Assembly (NCBI GenBank): GCA_030838305.1
Contig: JAUTWY010000621.1
Location: 1-7,914 of the forward strand
Length of the DNA: 7,914 nucleotides
Origin: Acidobacteriaceae bacterium
GTDB lineage: Bacteria > Acidobacteriota > Terriglobia > Terriglobales > Acidobacteriaceae
Direction: 5' to 3'
Numbering within the stretch: the first letter of the stretch is position 1; the number at the start of each line of letters is the position of its first letter. A program made the translations under genes and the position numbers. Under the pieces are notes generated by a model, which saw nothing but the letters and a program-made list of their open reading frames with translations, was not told the origin of the DNA and ran no database searches. Shown here piece by piece: positions 1-5,994 of this stretch.

Positions 1-1552
1 CTTTCGAGACTCCGGCACCTTTCTAGACACAGTCGGAGGAACCTCAGCGGCTGCCCCTACCTTTGCTGGCATCGTCGCGCTGCTCAACCAGCAACTGGGT
101 GCATCCGGATTGGGAAACGTCAATCCCAGCCTTTACAATTTGGCCGCCAGCACACCTGTGGCGTTCCACGATATAGGCGTGGGGAGCAATAATATTGTGC
201 CTTGCACTAGCGGAACTCCAGGTTGCCCCGCGACAAGCCCGTTCCAATATGGTTTTAGTACCGCAGTTGGCTACGACCTAGTCAGCGGTCTGGGCTCTGT
301 TGACGTGAATACTTTGTTTACCGCCTGGTCTGCGTCTCGAACGGCCAGTTCGATCTCGATTTCGACCACCGCGACAACAGTGAATTTTGGTGCCAACGTG
401 ACGTTCAAGGCTACGGTGACCCCTTCAACAGGGGTCGGTACTGTCACCTTCTCTACTCTCAACAATGGCAACGCGACGGTGCTGGGAACGGCTACGCTGA
501 ATACTCCCTTTCCACCCTCGACCAGCGGAACTGCAACGTTCGGCACAACCGCCCTCCCGTCCGGTTCCAACAGCGTGACGGCCAGCTATAAGGGAGACGC
601 GGTCGATAAGGCTTCGACGTCCTCCCCGGCGTTTGTTACGGTCAGTGATTTCACGCTCGCCGCTAGCTCTCTGTCTCCAAGCTCCGTCACCGCCGGGCAA
701 TCCGCGTCGGCCACGCTGACCATTTCGCCGGTGAACGGTTCCACCCAGACGATCAACTTTACGAACTCGGGCTCCGGCCTGGGCAGTTGCACGGCTGGGT
801 TGCCCGCGGGCGCTCTCTGTACTTTCAATCCGACAAGCGTCACCCTCGACGGTACAAGCTCTAAGACGGTCACTCTGACCATCACGACTGCGCCCAACAT
901 GGCGCTGGGCTCGCAAACCATCACTGTCACCGGTACGTCCAGTGGCACCGGCGGCGCATCGCATAACGCAACCGTGAACCTCACGGTAACAGCAACCACT
1001 GAGAGCTTTACGCTTTCGTCTACAAATGGCGTTACTTTTTCCGTTCCCGTGGGTGGGACCGCTTCGGTCCAGCTCGCCGTGAGCAGCACGACAGGCTTCG
1101 TCAACAATAATTCCACCGCCCTGCCCCTGACCTACACCTGCTCGGGACTTCCGATTACGTCGGAAATTTTCTGCCAATTTACGCCCAGCGGCGGCCAATC
1201 CGTCACTGCCGCCGCGGTTACGCTGAATCTGGTAACCACTCCCAGAACAGTTCAACTGCGCCGGCCTTTCGATCGCAGCAGCGGCATCTTCTATGCACTC
1301 CTGCTGCCCGGCGTTTTTGGAATTGTTTTCGCAGCGGGATCGCGTACGCGCGGCTTGCGCCTGCTGAGCCTGCTCCTCATTCTCGGCTGCTCCACGTTCT
1401 GGCTGGGAGCCTGCGGCGGCAGCAATAATGGGATGAAGAATGCCGGGACGCCGCCCAGCACCTACACGGTGACCGTGAGTACCACCACGGGAGGCGCGCA
1501 TCCGCTTACGGCGACTTCACCGACGATCACGCTGAACGTGACCGCGAATTGA
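1..1552 (+). CDS. S53 (sedolisin) serine peptidase with Ig-like repeats and C-terminal membrane module, 5' end cut by window
   Basis: This is the last 516 codons of a larger gene, read from base 2 and ending in TGA. The start of the fragment holds the S53 catalytic serine motif GGTSAAAP (Ser at fragment residue 15, bases 44-46). It is followed by the family's calcium-site region: FHDIG with Asp57, then GYDLVSGLG. Sedolisins are secreted endopeptidases with a Ser-Glu-Asp triad, usually active at acid pH; the Glu and Asp of the triad lie upstream of the window. After about residue 105 come three beta-rich Thr/Ser/Val segments resembling bacterial Ig-like repeats (roughly 110-205, 215-330 and 335-420). 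Two hydrophobic helices (about 429-446 and 451-470) follow, the second ending in LGACGG with Cys471. A further beta-type tail of about 45 residues ends the protein. The gene converges on the araC-type gene 22 bp away, with no obvious terminator between. The protease call is firm; the number and exact borders of Ig domains are estimates. Confidence 0.9.
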   Translation, partial: FRDSGTFLDTVGGTSAAAPTFAGIVALLNQQLGASGLGNVNPSLYNLAASTPVAFHDIGVGSNNIVPCTSGTPGCPATSPFQYGFSTAVGYDLVSGLGSVDVNTLFTAWSASRTASSISISTTATTVNFGANVTFKATVTPSTGVGTVTFSTLNNGNATVLGTATLNTPFPPSTSGTATFGTTALPSGSNSVTASYKGDAVDKASTSSPAFVTVSDFTLAASSLSPSSVTAGQSASATLTISPVNGSTQTINFTNSGSGLGSCTAGLPAGALCTFNPTSVTLDGTSSKTVTLTITTAPNMALGSQTITVTGTSSGTGGASHNATVNLTVTATTESFTLSSTNGVTFSVPVGGTASVQLAVSSTTGFVNNNSTALPLTYTCSGLPITSEIFCQFTPSGGQSVTAAAVTLNLVTTPRTVQLRRPFDRSSGIFYALLLPGVFGIVFAAGSRTRGLRLLSLLLILGCSTFWLGACGGSNNGMKNAGTPPSTYTVTVSTTTGGAHPLTATSPTITLNVTAN

Positions 1553-1574
1553 AATAGCATGAGGCGAGAGGAGT

Positions 1575-2411
1575 TCAGGAAGCCAGAGAGTGCGGAGCTA
1601 ACATCCGCCGAAACTGTGCCGGCGTGTTCCCCGTGAACTTCCGGAACACTCGAGTAAAGTGGCTTTGATCGGCGAAGCCACACTCGGCGGCGATTATGGC
1701 AAGAGGATAATCTTGCTTCCGTAGCTGATGGCAGGCGGCGCGTACCCGTACCCTCTGAAAGTAGCTCCCCGGGGTGTGGCCTTCGTAAAAGCGAAACACG
1801 CGTGCCAGGTGCACGGGATGCACGCCCGCGTCGTCCGCCAGCTCACGCATACGAAGGTTGTCGCCTAACTGCTCCTGCATACGCTCTTTCACACGGTTTA
1901 GCCATCGGGGTGTGGATTTTTCGGAGGGCGTGAATCCGGCGATTGCTCCCAGCATGTCCAGCACATAGCTTTCCCTGACCAGCGGTTCCACTGTATTCGT
2001 CTTGAAGGACGCGTAAAGTCGAAGGGCAGGCCACAGCATCGCACCAGAACCGCGGTCGAATTCCGTCTGCAGTGGCAGTCGAATCGCTAACTGGCGCAGA
2101 TGTTCGTCGCGCATTTCAATCGTGAATAATGACGCCCCTGCCGGCCCGATCGCGGTCGCATGCTCGATCCCCGAAGGATTGAACACTGCGGTAAAAGGAT
2201 GAAGGTCCTGCATCCTTCCGCGGTCTCCTTCCCGATAATCGCCGCTGAGCACGACCGTCACGTAAGCCAATTCATGGCGATGCCGTGGAATCTGGCACCA
2301 GCAGGGTGACCGCAGTTCAGAAAGCAAAACGTCGTCCGCAAGCAGCCTGGCCTTTACCGGGGAGTAAAATTCACCGCCACGTAGCAACGCCCCACCATTC
2401 TCTTCGGGCAT
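1575..2411 (-). CDS. AraC-family transcriptional regulator
   Basis: The 278-residue length suits a full AraC/XylS regulator. Residues 1-110 look like a cupin-type sensor domain, with IPRHRH around residues 41-46 and a short beta pattern after it. Residues 170-272 form the DNA-binding domain with two helix-turn-helix units: about 187-208 (RELADDAGVHPVHLARVF) and about 236-258 (IIAAECGFADQSHFTRVF). The closing signature GNTPAQFRR is typical of the family. The ligand cannot be read from sequence. The ATG at 2411 is the only sensible start but has no strong Shine-Dalgarno sequence. It is divergent from the P460-type cytochrome gene across a 113-bp spacer containing a dyad at 2438-2449, so control of itself and of that neighbour is plausible. 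This is inference from arrangement only. Confidence 0.93.
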   Translation of the reverse strand: MPEENGGALLRGGEFYSPVKARLLADDVLLSELRSPCWCQIPRHRHELAYVTVVLSGDYREGDRGRMQDLHPFTAVFNPSGIEHATAIGPAGASLFTIEMRDEHLRQLAIRLPLQTEFDRGSGAMLWPALRLYASFKTNTVEPLVRESYVLDMLGAIAGFTPSEKSTPRWLNRVKERMQEQLGDNLRMRELADDAGVHPVHLARVFRFYEGHTPGSYFQRVRVRAACHQLRKQDYPLAIIAAECGFADQSHFTRVFRKFTGNTPAQFRRMLAPHSLAS

Positions 2412-2437
2412 GTCAATTCAGACGGCGGCGTCATGAA

Positions 2438-2449
2438 ATTGTTACCAAT
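2438..2449. promoter_or_regulatory. Operator-like imperfect dyad ATTGTTACCAAT
   Basis: In the divergent spacer, ATTG and CAAT arms flank a TTAC centre, so 10 of 12 bases are symmetric. It lies 27 bp upstream of the araC-type start and 76 bp upstream of the cytochrome start. AraC proteins often bind direct rather than inverted sites, so it could belong to another regulator or be chance in an AT-richer spacer. No convincing -35/-10 pair could be fixed for either gene. Confidence 0.25.
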
Positions 2450-2514
2450 CCCAATGTTTAATTTGTGCAAGACGGCTGTCTCCTCGCCGCACTACAATCC
2501 GGTACACGATCCTT

Positions 2515-2519
2515 GGAGG
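2515..2519 (+). promoter_or_regulatory. Shine-Dalgarno GGAGG that fixes the cytochrome start
   Basis: GGAGG stands 5 nt before the ATG at 2525. That ATG begins a clean export signal (MKRVFSAVLLLAVSAGLLAA). The in-frame GTG at 2465 would put 20 polar residues in front of the signal peptide and is therefore not used. Confidence 0.75.
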
Positions 2520-2524
2520 CTTAC

Positions 2525-3112
2525 ATGAAACGTGTGTTTTCTGCTGTTCTGCTGTTGGCCGTCTCCGCCGGGTTGCTGGCAGCGGCTCCAGAGGAAAAGT
2601 CTCCCAAGCCGCAATTTGACGCTAAGGGACAGCTTCTTCGTCCCAATGACTACCGTGAGTGGATGTTCCTCTCCGCCGGGTATGGCATGAATTACAGCCC
2701 ATCTCCCGGCAGCCACGAGATGTTTACTAATGTTTTTGTCCAAACTTGGGCATACCAGAAGTTCGTGAATTCCGGCAAATGGCCCGAGCAAACCACGTTC
2801 GTGATCGACGAAAGGGATGCCCAAAGCAAAGGCTCCATCAACAAGACCGGCCACTTTCAAACGGACTTGATGGGCCTTGCCGTTGAGGTCAAAGACTCAA
2901 CCCGCTTCCCGGAAACATGGGCCTACTTCGGCTTCGATGCCGATGGCAAGACCGCCGAGGCCATGCCCAAAGGGAATGGCTGCTGGTCATGTCACGAGGC
3001 ACATGCCGCGGTCGAGCATACTTTCGTCCAGTTCTATCCAACACTCAAACCAGTGGCGAAAAAGTTCGGCGTCTACGACGAGAAGAGGGAACAGGTGACG
3101 GATGTAAAGTAA
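2525..3112 (+). CDS. Exported cytochrome P460-family c-type haem protein
   Basis: The protein has 195 residues. Residues 1-21 are a Sec signal peptide (KR, a hydrophobic run, then an Ala-rich end), giving a periplasmic protein of about 174 residues. One c-type haem site, CWSCH, lies at residues 153-157, with His157 the expected axial ligand, near the C-terminus as in cytochrome P460. Other family-like stretches are YREWMFLSAG (43-52), SGKWPEQTTFV (83-93) and FVQFYPTLKP (167-176). Known members are Nitrosomonas P460, which oxidises hydroxylamine through a haem with a lysine crosslink, and cytochrome c'-beta, which binds NO and lacks it. By a by-eye alignment from memory, the crosslink lysine position is Ile94 here, which favours the second kind. 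The gene stands alone, divergent from an AraC regulator. Substrate and electron partner are unknown; a general electron-transfer or NO-binding role is possible. Confidence 0.85.
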   Translation: MKRVFSAVLLLAVSAGLLAAAPEEKSPKPQFDAKGQLLRPNDYREWMFLSAGYGMNYSPSPGSHEMFTNVFVQTWAYQKFVNSGKWPEQTTFVIDERDAQSKGSINKTGHFQTDLMGLAVEVKDSTRFPETWAYFGFDADGKTAEAMPKGNGCWSCHEAHAAVEHTFVQFYPTLKPVAKKFGVYDEKREQVTDVK

Positions 3113-3157
3113 ACTGGATTAGGGAACGGCGCAGAAAGGCGATTTTCTTATTGAGTA

Positions 3158-3182
3158 GTTTTGAGTTGGTGCTCAACAAAAC
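3158..3182 (+). terminator. Hairpin downstream of the cytochrome gene, possible terminator
   Basis: TTGAG and CTCAA pair across a 6-nt loop, and outer GTT/AAC pairs extend the stem past a bulge. It begins 46 bp after the stop codon. No T-run follows, so factor-independent termination would be weak. Confidence 0.3.
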
Positions 3183-3248
3183 CTGACCTGAAGAGTGCGA
3201 GCCAGATCCGGGCAGCCATGTCCTGTTGTGCAAAACCATCCGACTTTG

Positions 3249-3272
3249 GCCCTTGCGTGCTGGAGCAAGGGC
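3249..3272. repeat. Perfect 8-bp inverted repeat GCCCTTGC / GCAAGGGC
   Basis: The two arms flank the 8-nt loop GTGCTGGA. It is the strongest simple stem in this spacer. There is no T-run on either side and no adjacent gene start, so its role, if any, is unclear. Confidence 0.5.
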
Positions 3273-3357
3273 GAGTACCATTAAGTTGTTCTCATTGGCC
3301 TCGTTCCCGCGTAGGCCTTCCGCGCCCCAGGCCGTTCCCGACGGCGCGATGGATTCC

Positions 3358-3378
3358 GATAACGGATAACGGAAACTG
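3358..3378. repeat. Short tandem heptamer (GATAACG x2, then GAAACTG)
   Basis: Two exact GATAACG units are followed by a diverged third unit. The block is framed by TTCCG and CGGAA arms. A related pair, GAGAACT-GAGAACC, occurs at 4414-4427 in another gap. It is probably simple-sequence repeat of the kind spread through intergenic DNA. Confidence 0.5.
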
Positions 3379-3685
3379 ATACGAATCATTTAGATTTTTT
3401 CGCGCAGCACAAGTTTTACCAGGTAGCGGTCGCTTGCGATTGCATTCACGATTGCGTCCAGCCCCATCCGCAATCCGCACGGAGACGGAGAAGGAACCGT
3501 GCCCCTCGAATGCTGTCGCTGGATTTTATCGTTTCACGGGTGTGACGGAATCAGCGGGATGCCCCGCAAGAAAAGTGGCTGTGAGCCAACGTTGGCAAAG
3601 CCTGCCGCAACCAATGCGAACCTGTAATCGCTAATGTAGCCACACTGCACCGGGTCAAGCCCGGCCAGGCAGTTATGAGAGGACT

Positions 3686-4363
3686 ATGAACGCAGGACCA
3701 GGAAGACCCTCCGGTGGTGGTGGAGGAGGCAGAAACCGTCGGCGTCGCGGACGACGCCCTAATAATCCCCGTGGGCCCCGCCCTGCCGGCCCCAGCCAAG
3801 CCCGCCACAATCAGGACGGCATCTACACCGCGCCCATGGATCACAGTTATCGCGCCGCGCTGGCCGGCAACAACAACGGCCAGGGAGCGCGTCGTGGCCC
3901 TCGTCCCGGCTTCGCCGTGCCTTTCGCGCCTGTCGACCCAGAGCCGCTGCCAATTCGCGAAGATTCCACCTCGCGCATCTTTGCTTTCGTTGATGACCTG
4001 TTCTTCGCGGCCAAGATTCAAGAGACCGCCCGCAAGTTGAACGTCAAGGTCGAGTTCGCCAAAAGCGATAAGGATCTGGCTGATCGCATGCTGCAAAATG
4101 GCGAGGAAAAGCCCTCGCTGATCATCTTCGATCTCAACAACGCCAATGCCAAGCCCCTCACTCTTATTCCCAAGCTGAAGGCGAAGCTCAAGAAGGGAAC
4201 CTCAATCATCGGATTCCTCTCCCACGTGCAAGGCGATCTGAAGCAGAAGGCGCACGAAGTGGGCTGCGACATGGTACTGCCCCGCTCCGCCTTCTCGCAG
4301 AACTTGCCGCAATTGTTGCGTCGGCACGGTGCTCCTGAAGACGAGAATCCAACCGTCCAGTAG
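3686..4363 (+). CDS. Receiver-like (CheY-fold) protein with Arg/Gly-rich disordered N-terminus
   Basis: The protein has 225 residues. Residues 1-95 are low-complexity and disordered, rich in Gly, Arg, Pro and Asn: six glycines at 10-15 followed by RNRRRRGRR at 16-24, and a further RRGPRPG near 69-75. Residues 97-213 match the alternating strand/helix plan of a response-regulator receiver. RIFAFVDDLFF supplies the acidic pair Asp103/104, LIIFDLNN supplies Asp149 at the phospho-acceptor position, FLSH supplies Ser179, and the usual switch Lys is replaced by Arg200 in VLPRSAF. No output domain follows. The basic head suggests nucleic-acid or ribosome binding, but that is inference. The start is supported by GAGAGGA just upstream of the ATG. 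No histidine kinase is nearby. A receiver-like fold is likely; phosphorylation is uncertain because Lys is missing. Confidence 0.8.
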   Translation: MNAGPGRPSGGGGGGRNRRRRGRRPNNPRGPRPAGPSQARHNQDGIYTAPMDHSYRAALAGNNNGQGARRGPRPGFAVPFAPVDPEPLPIREDSTSRIFAFVDDLFFAAKIQETARKLNVKVEFAKSDKDLADRMLQNGEEKPSLIIFDLNNANAKPLTLIPKLKAKLKKGTSIIGFLSHVQGDLKQKAHEVGCDMVLPRSAFSQNLPQLLRRHGAPEDENPTVQ

Positions 4364-4382
4364 GCGGCTGCGGCAAATACCT

Positions 4383-4396
4383 CAGGCTTGAGCCTG
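4383..4396. terminator. Hairpin between convergent genes (CAGGC-TTGA-GCCTG)
   Basis: A 5-bp GC-rich stem with a TTGA loop sits in the 67-bp gap between the receiver-like gene and the HIT gene, 19 bp after the former's stop. It could serve either strand. No T-run follows on either side, so it is a weak candidate. Confidence 0.35.
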
Positions 4397-4413
4397 TAAG
4401 CTGCTTGCTCACC

Positions 4414-4427
4414 GAGAACTGAGAACC
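4414..4427. repeat. Tandem heptamer GAGAACT-GAGAACC
   Basis: Two near-identical 7-base units immediately downstream of the HIT gene stop. They resemble the GATAACG units at 3358-3371 (shared pattern GANAACN). Confidence 0.4.
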
Positions 4428-4430
4428 GCC

Positions 4431-4784
4431 CTACCCCGGCGGCCATCCCAGCGAACGCCCACCCAACAGATGAACGTGAAGATGAAACACTGACTGCCCC
4501 GCACCCGGGCCTACATTGAGCACAGTGCGGTATCCCTTCTCGATATTCCGCTGGCGCGCAATTTCGGATGCCGCGAGGTGGCAGAGCCCGATCAGTTCCG
4601 CGTCGTCAGCCTCGGCCTCTTTCAATCCGGCAATATGTTTCTTGGGGACGATGAGCACATGCGTGGGCGCCTGCGGATCGATGTCTTCAAAGGCGAACAC
4701 ATGCTCGTTCTCATAAACTTTTTTCGCAGGAATCTCGCCGCGTAGAATGCGGCAAAAAAGGCAATCGCTATTGGGTTCTGTCAT
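4431..4784 (-). CDS. hinT: HIT-family (histidine triad) nucleotide hydrolase, HinT-like
   Basis: The 117-residue protein covers a complete HIT domain. CLFCRILRGEIPAKKVYE at the N-terminus (CxxC at residues 8-11, often zinc-binding) leads to FEDIDPQAPTHVLIVPKKH, and the active-site triad motif FHLHVHLLGG lies near the C-terminus. Hint-branch enzymes hydrolyse purine nucleoside phosphoramidates and acyl-adenylates through a covalent nucleotidyl-histidine in the cytoplasm. The length and the LNVGPGAGQSVFHLHVHLLGG-type ending fit the HinT group rather than the longer Fhit or GalT groups. Its ATG is preceded by GGAGAG with 9-nt spacing, inside a perfect palindrome. It lies 60 bp downstream of rlpA on the same strand, so it is probably the last gene of that transcript. 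The functional link to cell-wall genes is not obvious. Confidence 0.93.
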   Translation of the reverse strand: MTEPNSDCLFCRILRGEIPAKKVYENEHVFAFEDIDPQAPTHVLIVPKKHIAGLKEAEADDAELIGLCHLAASEIARQRNIEKGYRTVLNVGPGAGQSVFHLHVHLLGGRSLGWPPG

Positions 4785-4794
4785 GGCCGTTTGC

Positions 4795-4806
4795 TCTCCG
4801 CGGAGA
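4795..4806. promoter_or_regulatory. Perfect palindrome TCTCCGCGGAGA over the hinT ribosome site
   Basis: Twelve bases of perfect dyad lie 10 bp upstream of the hinT start. On the minus strand its right half supplies the GGAGAG ribosome-binding sequence. With no loop it is more like a protein-binding dyad than a stable RNA hairpin; it could also be chance. Confidence 0.35.
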
Positions 4807-4844
4807 ATAGCACTTGCCGCGCCGGGGAGAAAGTGAGTCCACCG

Positions 4845-5648
4845 CTAATCCAATCTGACCAGAAACACCGCGCCCTCCGGAGTTTCGGTTTCAGCCGCAA
4901 GTTTCTGGGCGCGCCCGCGATCGTCGTCGAGAACGCGAACCCGCACCCACCAATCGCCTGCGGGGCTGGCGAATTTCAGCACCTTGGCTGTGCGGTAGCG
5001 GCGCTGGAGGTGGTCGGCGAGTTTCGTAGCGGCCTCCTGATGAGGAAATCCACCAATTTGTACGGCCCACCTTCCACCAGTTTGCAGCGGCGCAGGAGTT
5101 TGCATCACTTCGACTTTCACATCCGCGATGCCCGGCAGGTAGACATCGAGCCTGCGCGCCGCAGCCAGTGACAGATCGAGAACGCGACCGGGAATGAACG
5201 GCCCGCGGTCCGTAATGCGCACCAGCGCCGTATGGCCGGTCTTCAAATTTGTGACCTTCACAATCGTGCCGAGCGGCAGCGTTCGATGCGCTGCCGTCAT
5301 CGCGTGCATGTTGTAGACTTCGCCATTCGATCCCCGCAGGTTGTGATAGGGCGGACCATACCAGCTCGCCTTGCCAGTCTCTGTGGCCAGAGCTTTGGTG
5401 CCTGCCGGAATAGTGGGTTCAGCGAGGTCGGCGCTTTCTGCTTCGGGTCCCGTGCCAGGCAGTCGGTCATGCTTAGCGGCACCCTCAGGACGAGATTCGG
5501 TGGCCGATGGCTCAGACGTCGGCGGGGGCGAAGGTAGTTCCGCCCTATGCTTGGAATGACCGCAGCCGGACAGAATCGAGAAGCTCAGCAGCAACGTGAA
5601 ACTTGAGACGAGCGAGACTCTGCTCAAAGACCTGCCGCGTGACTTCAC
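4845..5648 (-). CDS. rlpA: RlpA-type septal lipoprotein (double-psi beta-barrel plus SPOR)
   Basis: The predicted product has 267 residues from the GTG at 5648. Residues 1-29 form a lipoprotein signal: basic SRGRSLSR, a hydrophobic run, then lipobox LSGC with Cys29 as the lipidated residue. A Pro/Ser/Glu-rich linker covers about 30-90. The double-psi beta-barrel follows, with KASWYG (94-98), TAAHRTLPLGT (118-128, His121) and VRITDRGPF (143-151, Asp147); this His and Asp match the positions needed for lytic transglycosylase activity in Pseudomonas RlpA. The C-terminal SPOR domain (about 190-267, starting GGRWAVQIGGF) should bind denuded septal glycan. The GTG start is chosen because it overlaps the previous gene's stop as GTGA and places the signal peptide correctly. 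The frame stays open upstream to 5954, but that part is only the other-frame shadow of the small gene. Whether it cleaves glycan here is untested. Confidence 0.93.
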   Translation of the reverse strand: MKSRGRSLSRVSLVSSFTLLLSFSILSGCGHSKHRAELPSPPPTSEPSATESRPEGAAKHDRLPGTGPEAESADLAEPTIPAGTKALATETGKASWYGPPYHNLRGSNGEVYNMHAMTAAHRTLPLGTIVKVTNLKTGHTALVRITDRGPFIPGRVLDLSLAAARRLDVYLPGIADVKVEVMQTPAPLQTGGRWAVQIGGFPHQEAATKLADHLQRRYRTAKVLKFASPAGDWWVRVRVLDDDRGRAQKLAAETETPEGAVFLVRLD

Positions 5649-5872
5649 TTTCGCGACGCTTTTTGTTGCTCCATATAGTCCGCCAGTTCGGTGAGCTTTA
5701 GACTGGCGATGCGCAAGGCCTTGGTGGAATGCTGGCGGACGGCCGGAACCACCTCGTCGTTCAGGTATTTGATGAATTCGGGGATCTCCTTCTCGATGCG
5801 TTCGGCGGCCTCGGCGACAGTCTTGCTGACGCGCGCCGACACGTCTTCCACCTTGCGGTTGAAGTCGTTCAT
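5645..5872 (-). CDS. Small helical protein of unknown function, coupled to rlpA
   Basis: The 75-residue product has charged, heptad-like stretches (for example VSKTVAEAAERIEKEIPEF at about 15-33). It looks almost wholly alpha-helical, with two helices split near the Pro of EVVPAVRQHS. There is no signal peptide, membrane segment or cysteine. The ATG at 5872 has GAGGAG 4 nt upstream, so translation is well supported. Its TGA overlaps the rlpA GTG by 4 nt (GTGA), which implies translational coupling. I do not recognise a family; amphipathic helices could mean membrane-surface association, a coiled coil or a partner for RlpA. That is inference from position and composition. Confidence 0.82.
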   Translation of the reverse strand: MNDFNRKVEDVSARVSKTVAEAAERIEKEIPEFIKYLNDEVVPAVRQHSTKALRIASLKLTELADYMEQQKASRK

Positions 5873-5937
5873 GATGCTCCTCGCTGCTGCTGGCCGTGAA
5901 TGACCTCACGCGAAAGTTGCAGATGCCAGGCCCGGTT

Positions 5938-5967
5938 ATTATTTCGTGCTTCAAGGTACGAGGTCAA
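5938..5967 (-). promoter_or_regulatory. Sigma70-like promoter for the small gene-rlpA-hinT cluster
   Basis: Read on the minus strand, TTGACC is followed by 18 nt and then AATAAT. It stands about 66 nt upstream of the small gene's ATG and is the best promoter match in the window. No other clear promoter was seen before rlpA or hinT. Confidence 0.5.
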
Positions 5968-5994
5968 TCGCGCCGGCCTTGCGGGAATCGCAGA

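Larger units (their letters stand above)
3113..3685. other. 573-bp non-coding stretch with several inverted repeats
   Basis: No frame on either strand here reads like a protein: the open frames are short, lack good ribosome sites and show no domain pattern. I looked for tRNA T-arms and rRNA segments and found none. What it does hold is a hairpin just after the cytochrome gene (3158-3182), a perfect 8-bp stem (3249-3272), a 5-bp stem GGCCT/AGGCC (3314-3333), TTCCG/CGGAA arms (3354-3374) around a tandem heptamer, a perfect 12-bp palindrome GCCAACGTTGGC (3585-3596) and a CCGGG/CCCGG stem (3650-3664) in the likely leader of the next gene. It may carry decayed sequence or an unannotated RNA. Confidence 0.6.

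Noticed and set aside
425..1501. Long reverse-strand open frame (358 codons) opposite the protease gene
   Set aside because: Its product is a featureless Arg/Gly/Ala/Ser mixture without domain pattern, wholly antisense to a clear S53/Ig-like coding frame. It is a by-product of the Thr/Ser/Val-rich GC-rich codons.
1553..1574. Terminator between the convergent protease and araC-type genes
   Set aside because: Only 22 bp, with no inverted repeat or T-run.
2465..2524. GTG start for the cytochrome gene
   Set aside because: No ribosome site, and it would bury the signal peptide. GGAGG lies right before the ATG at 2525.
3045..3389. Reverse-strand open frame of 114 codons in and beside the long gap
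   Set aside because: It runs antisense into the cytochrome gene, lacks a ribosome site and shows no family pattern.
3500..3685. Possible tRNA or rRNA piece (short matches such as GTAATCGC)
   Set aside because: No T-arm, no acceptor stem pairing and no extended match to 16S; the similarity is only a few bases.
5649..5954. Upstream in-frame extension of rlpA
   Set aside because: It would place about 102 Arg-rich residues before a clear lipoprotein signal and reads the small helical gene in the wrong frame. The GTG at 5648 in the GTGA overlap explains the data better.
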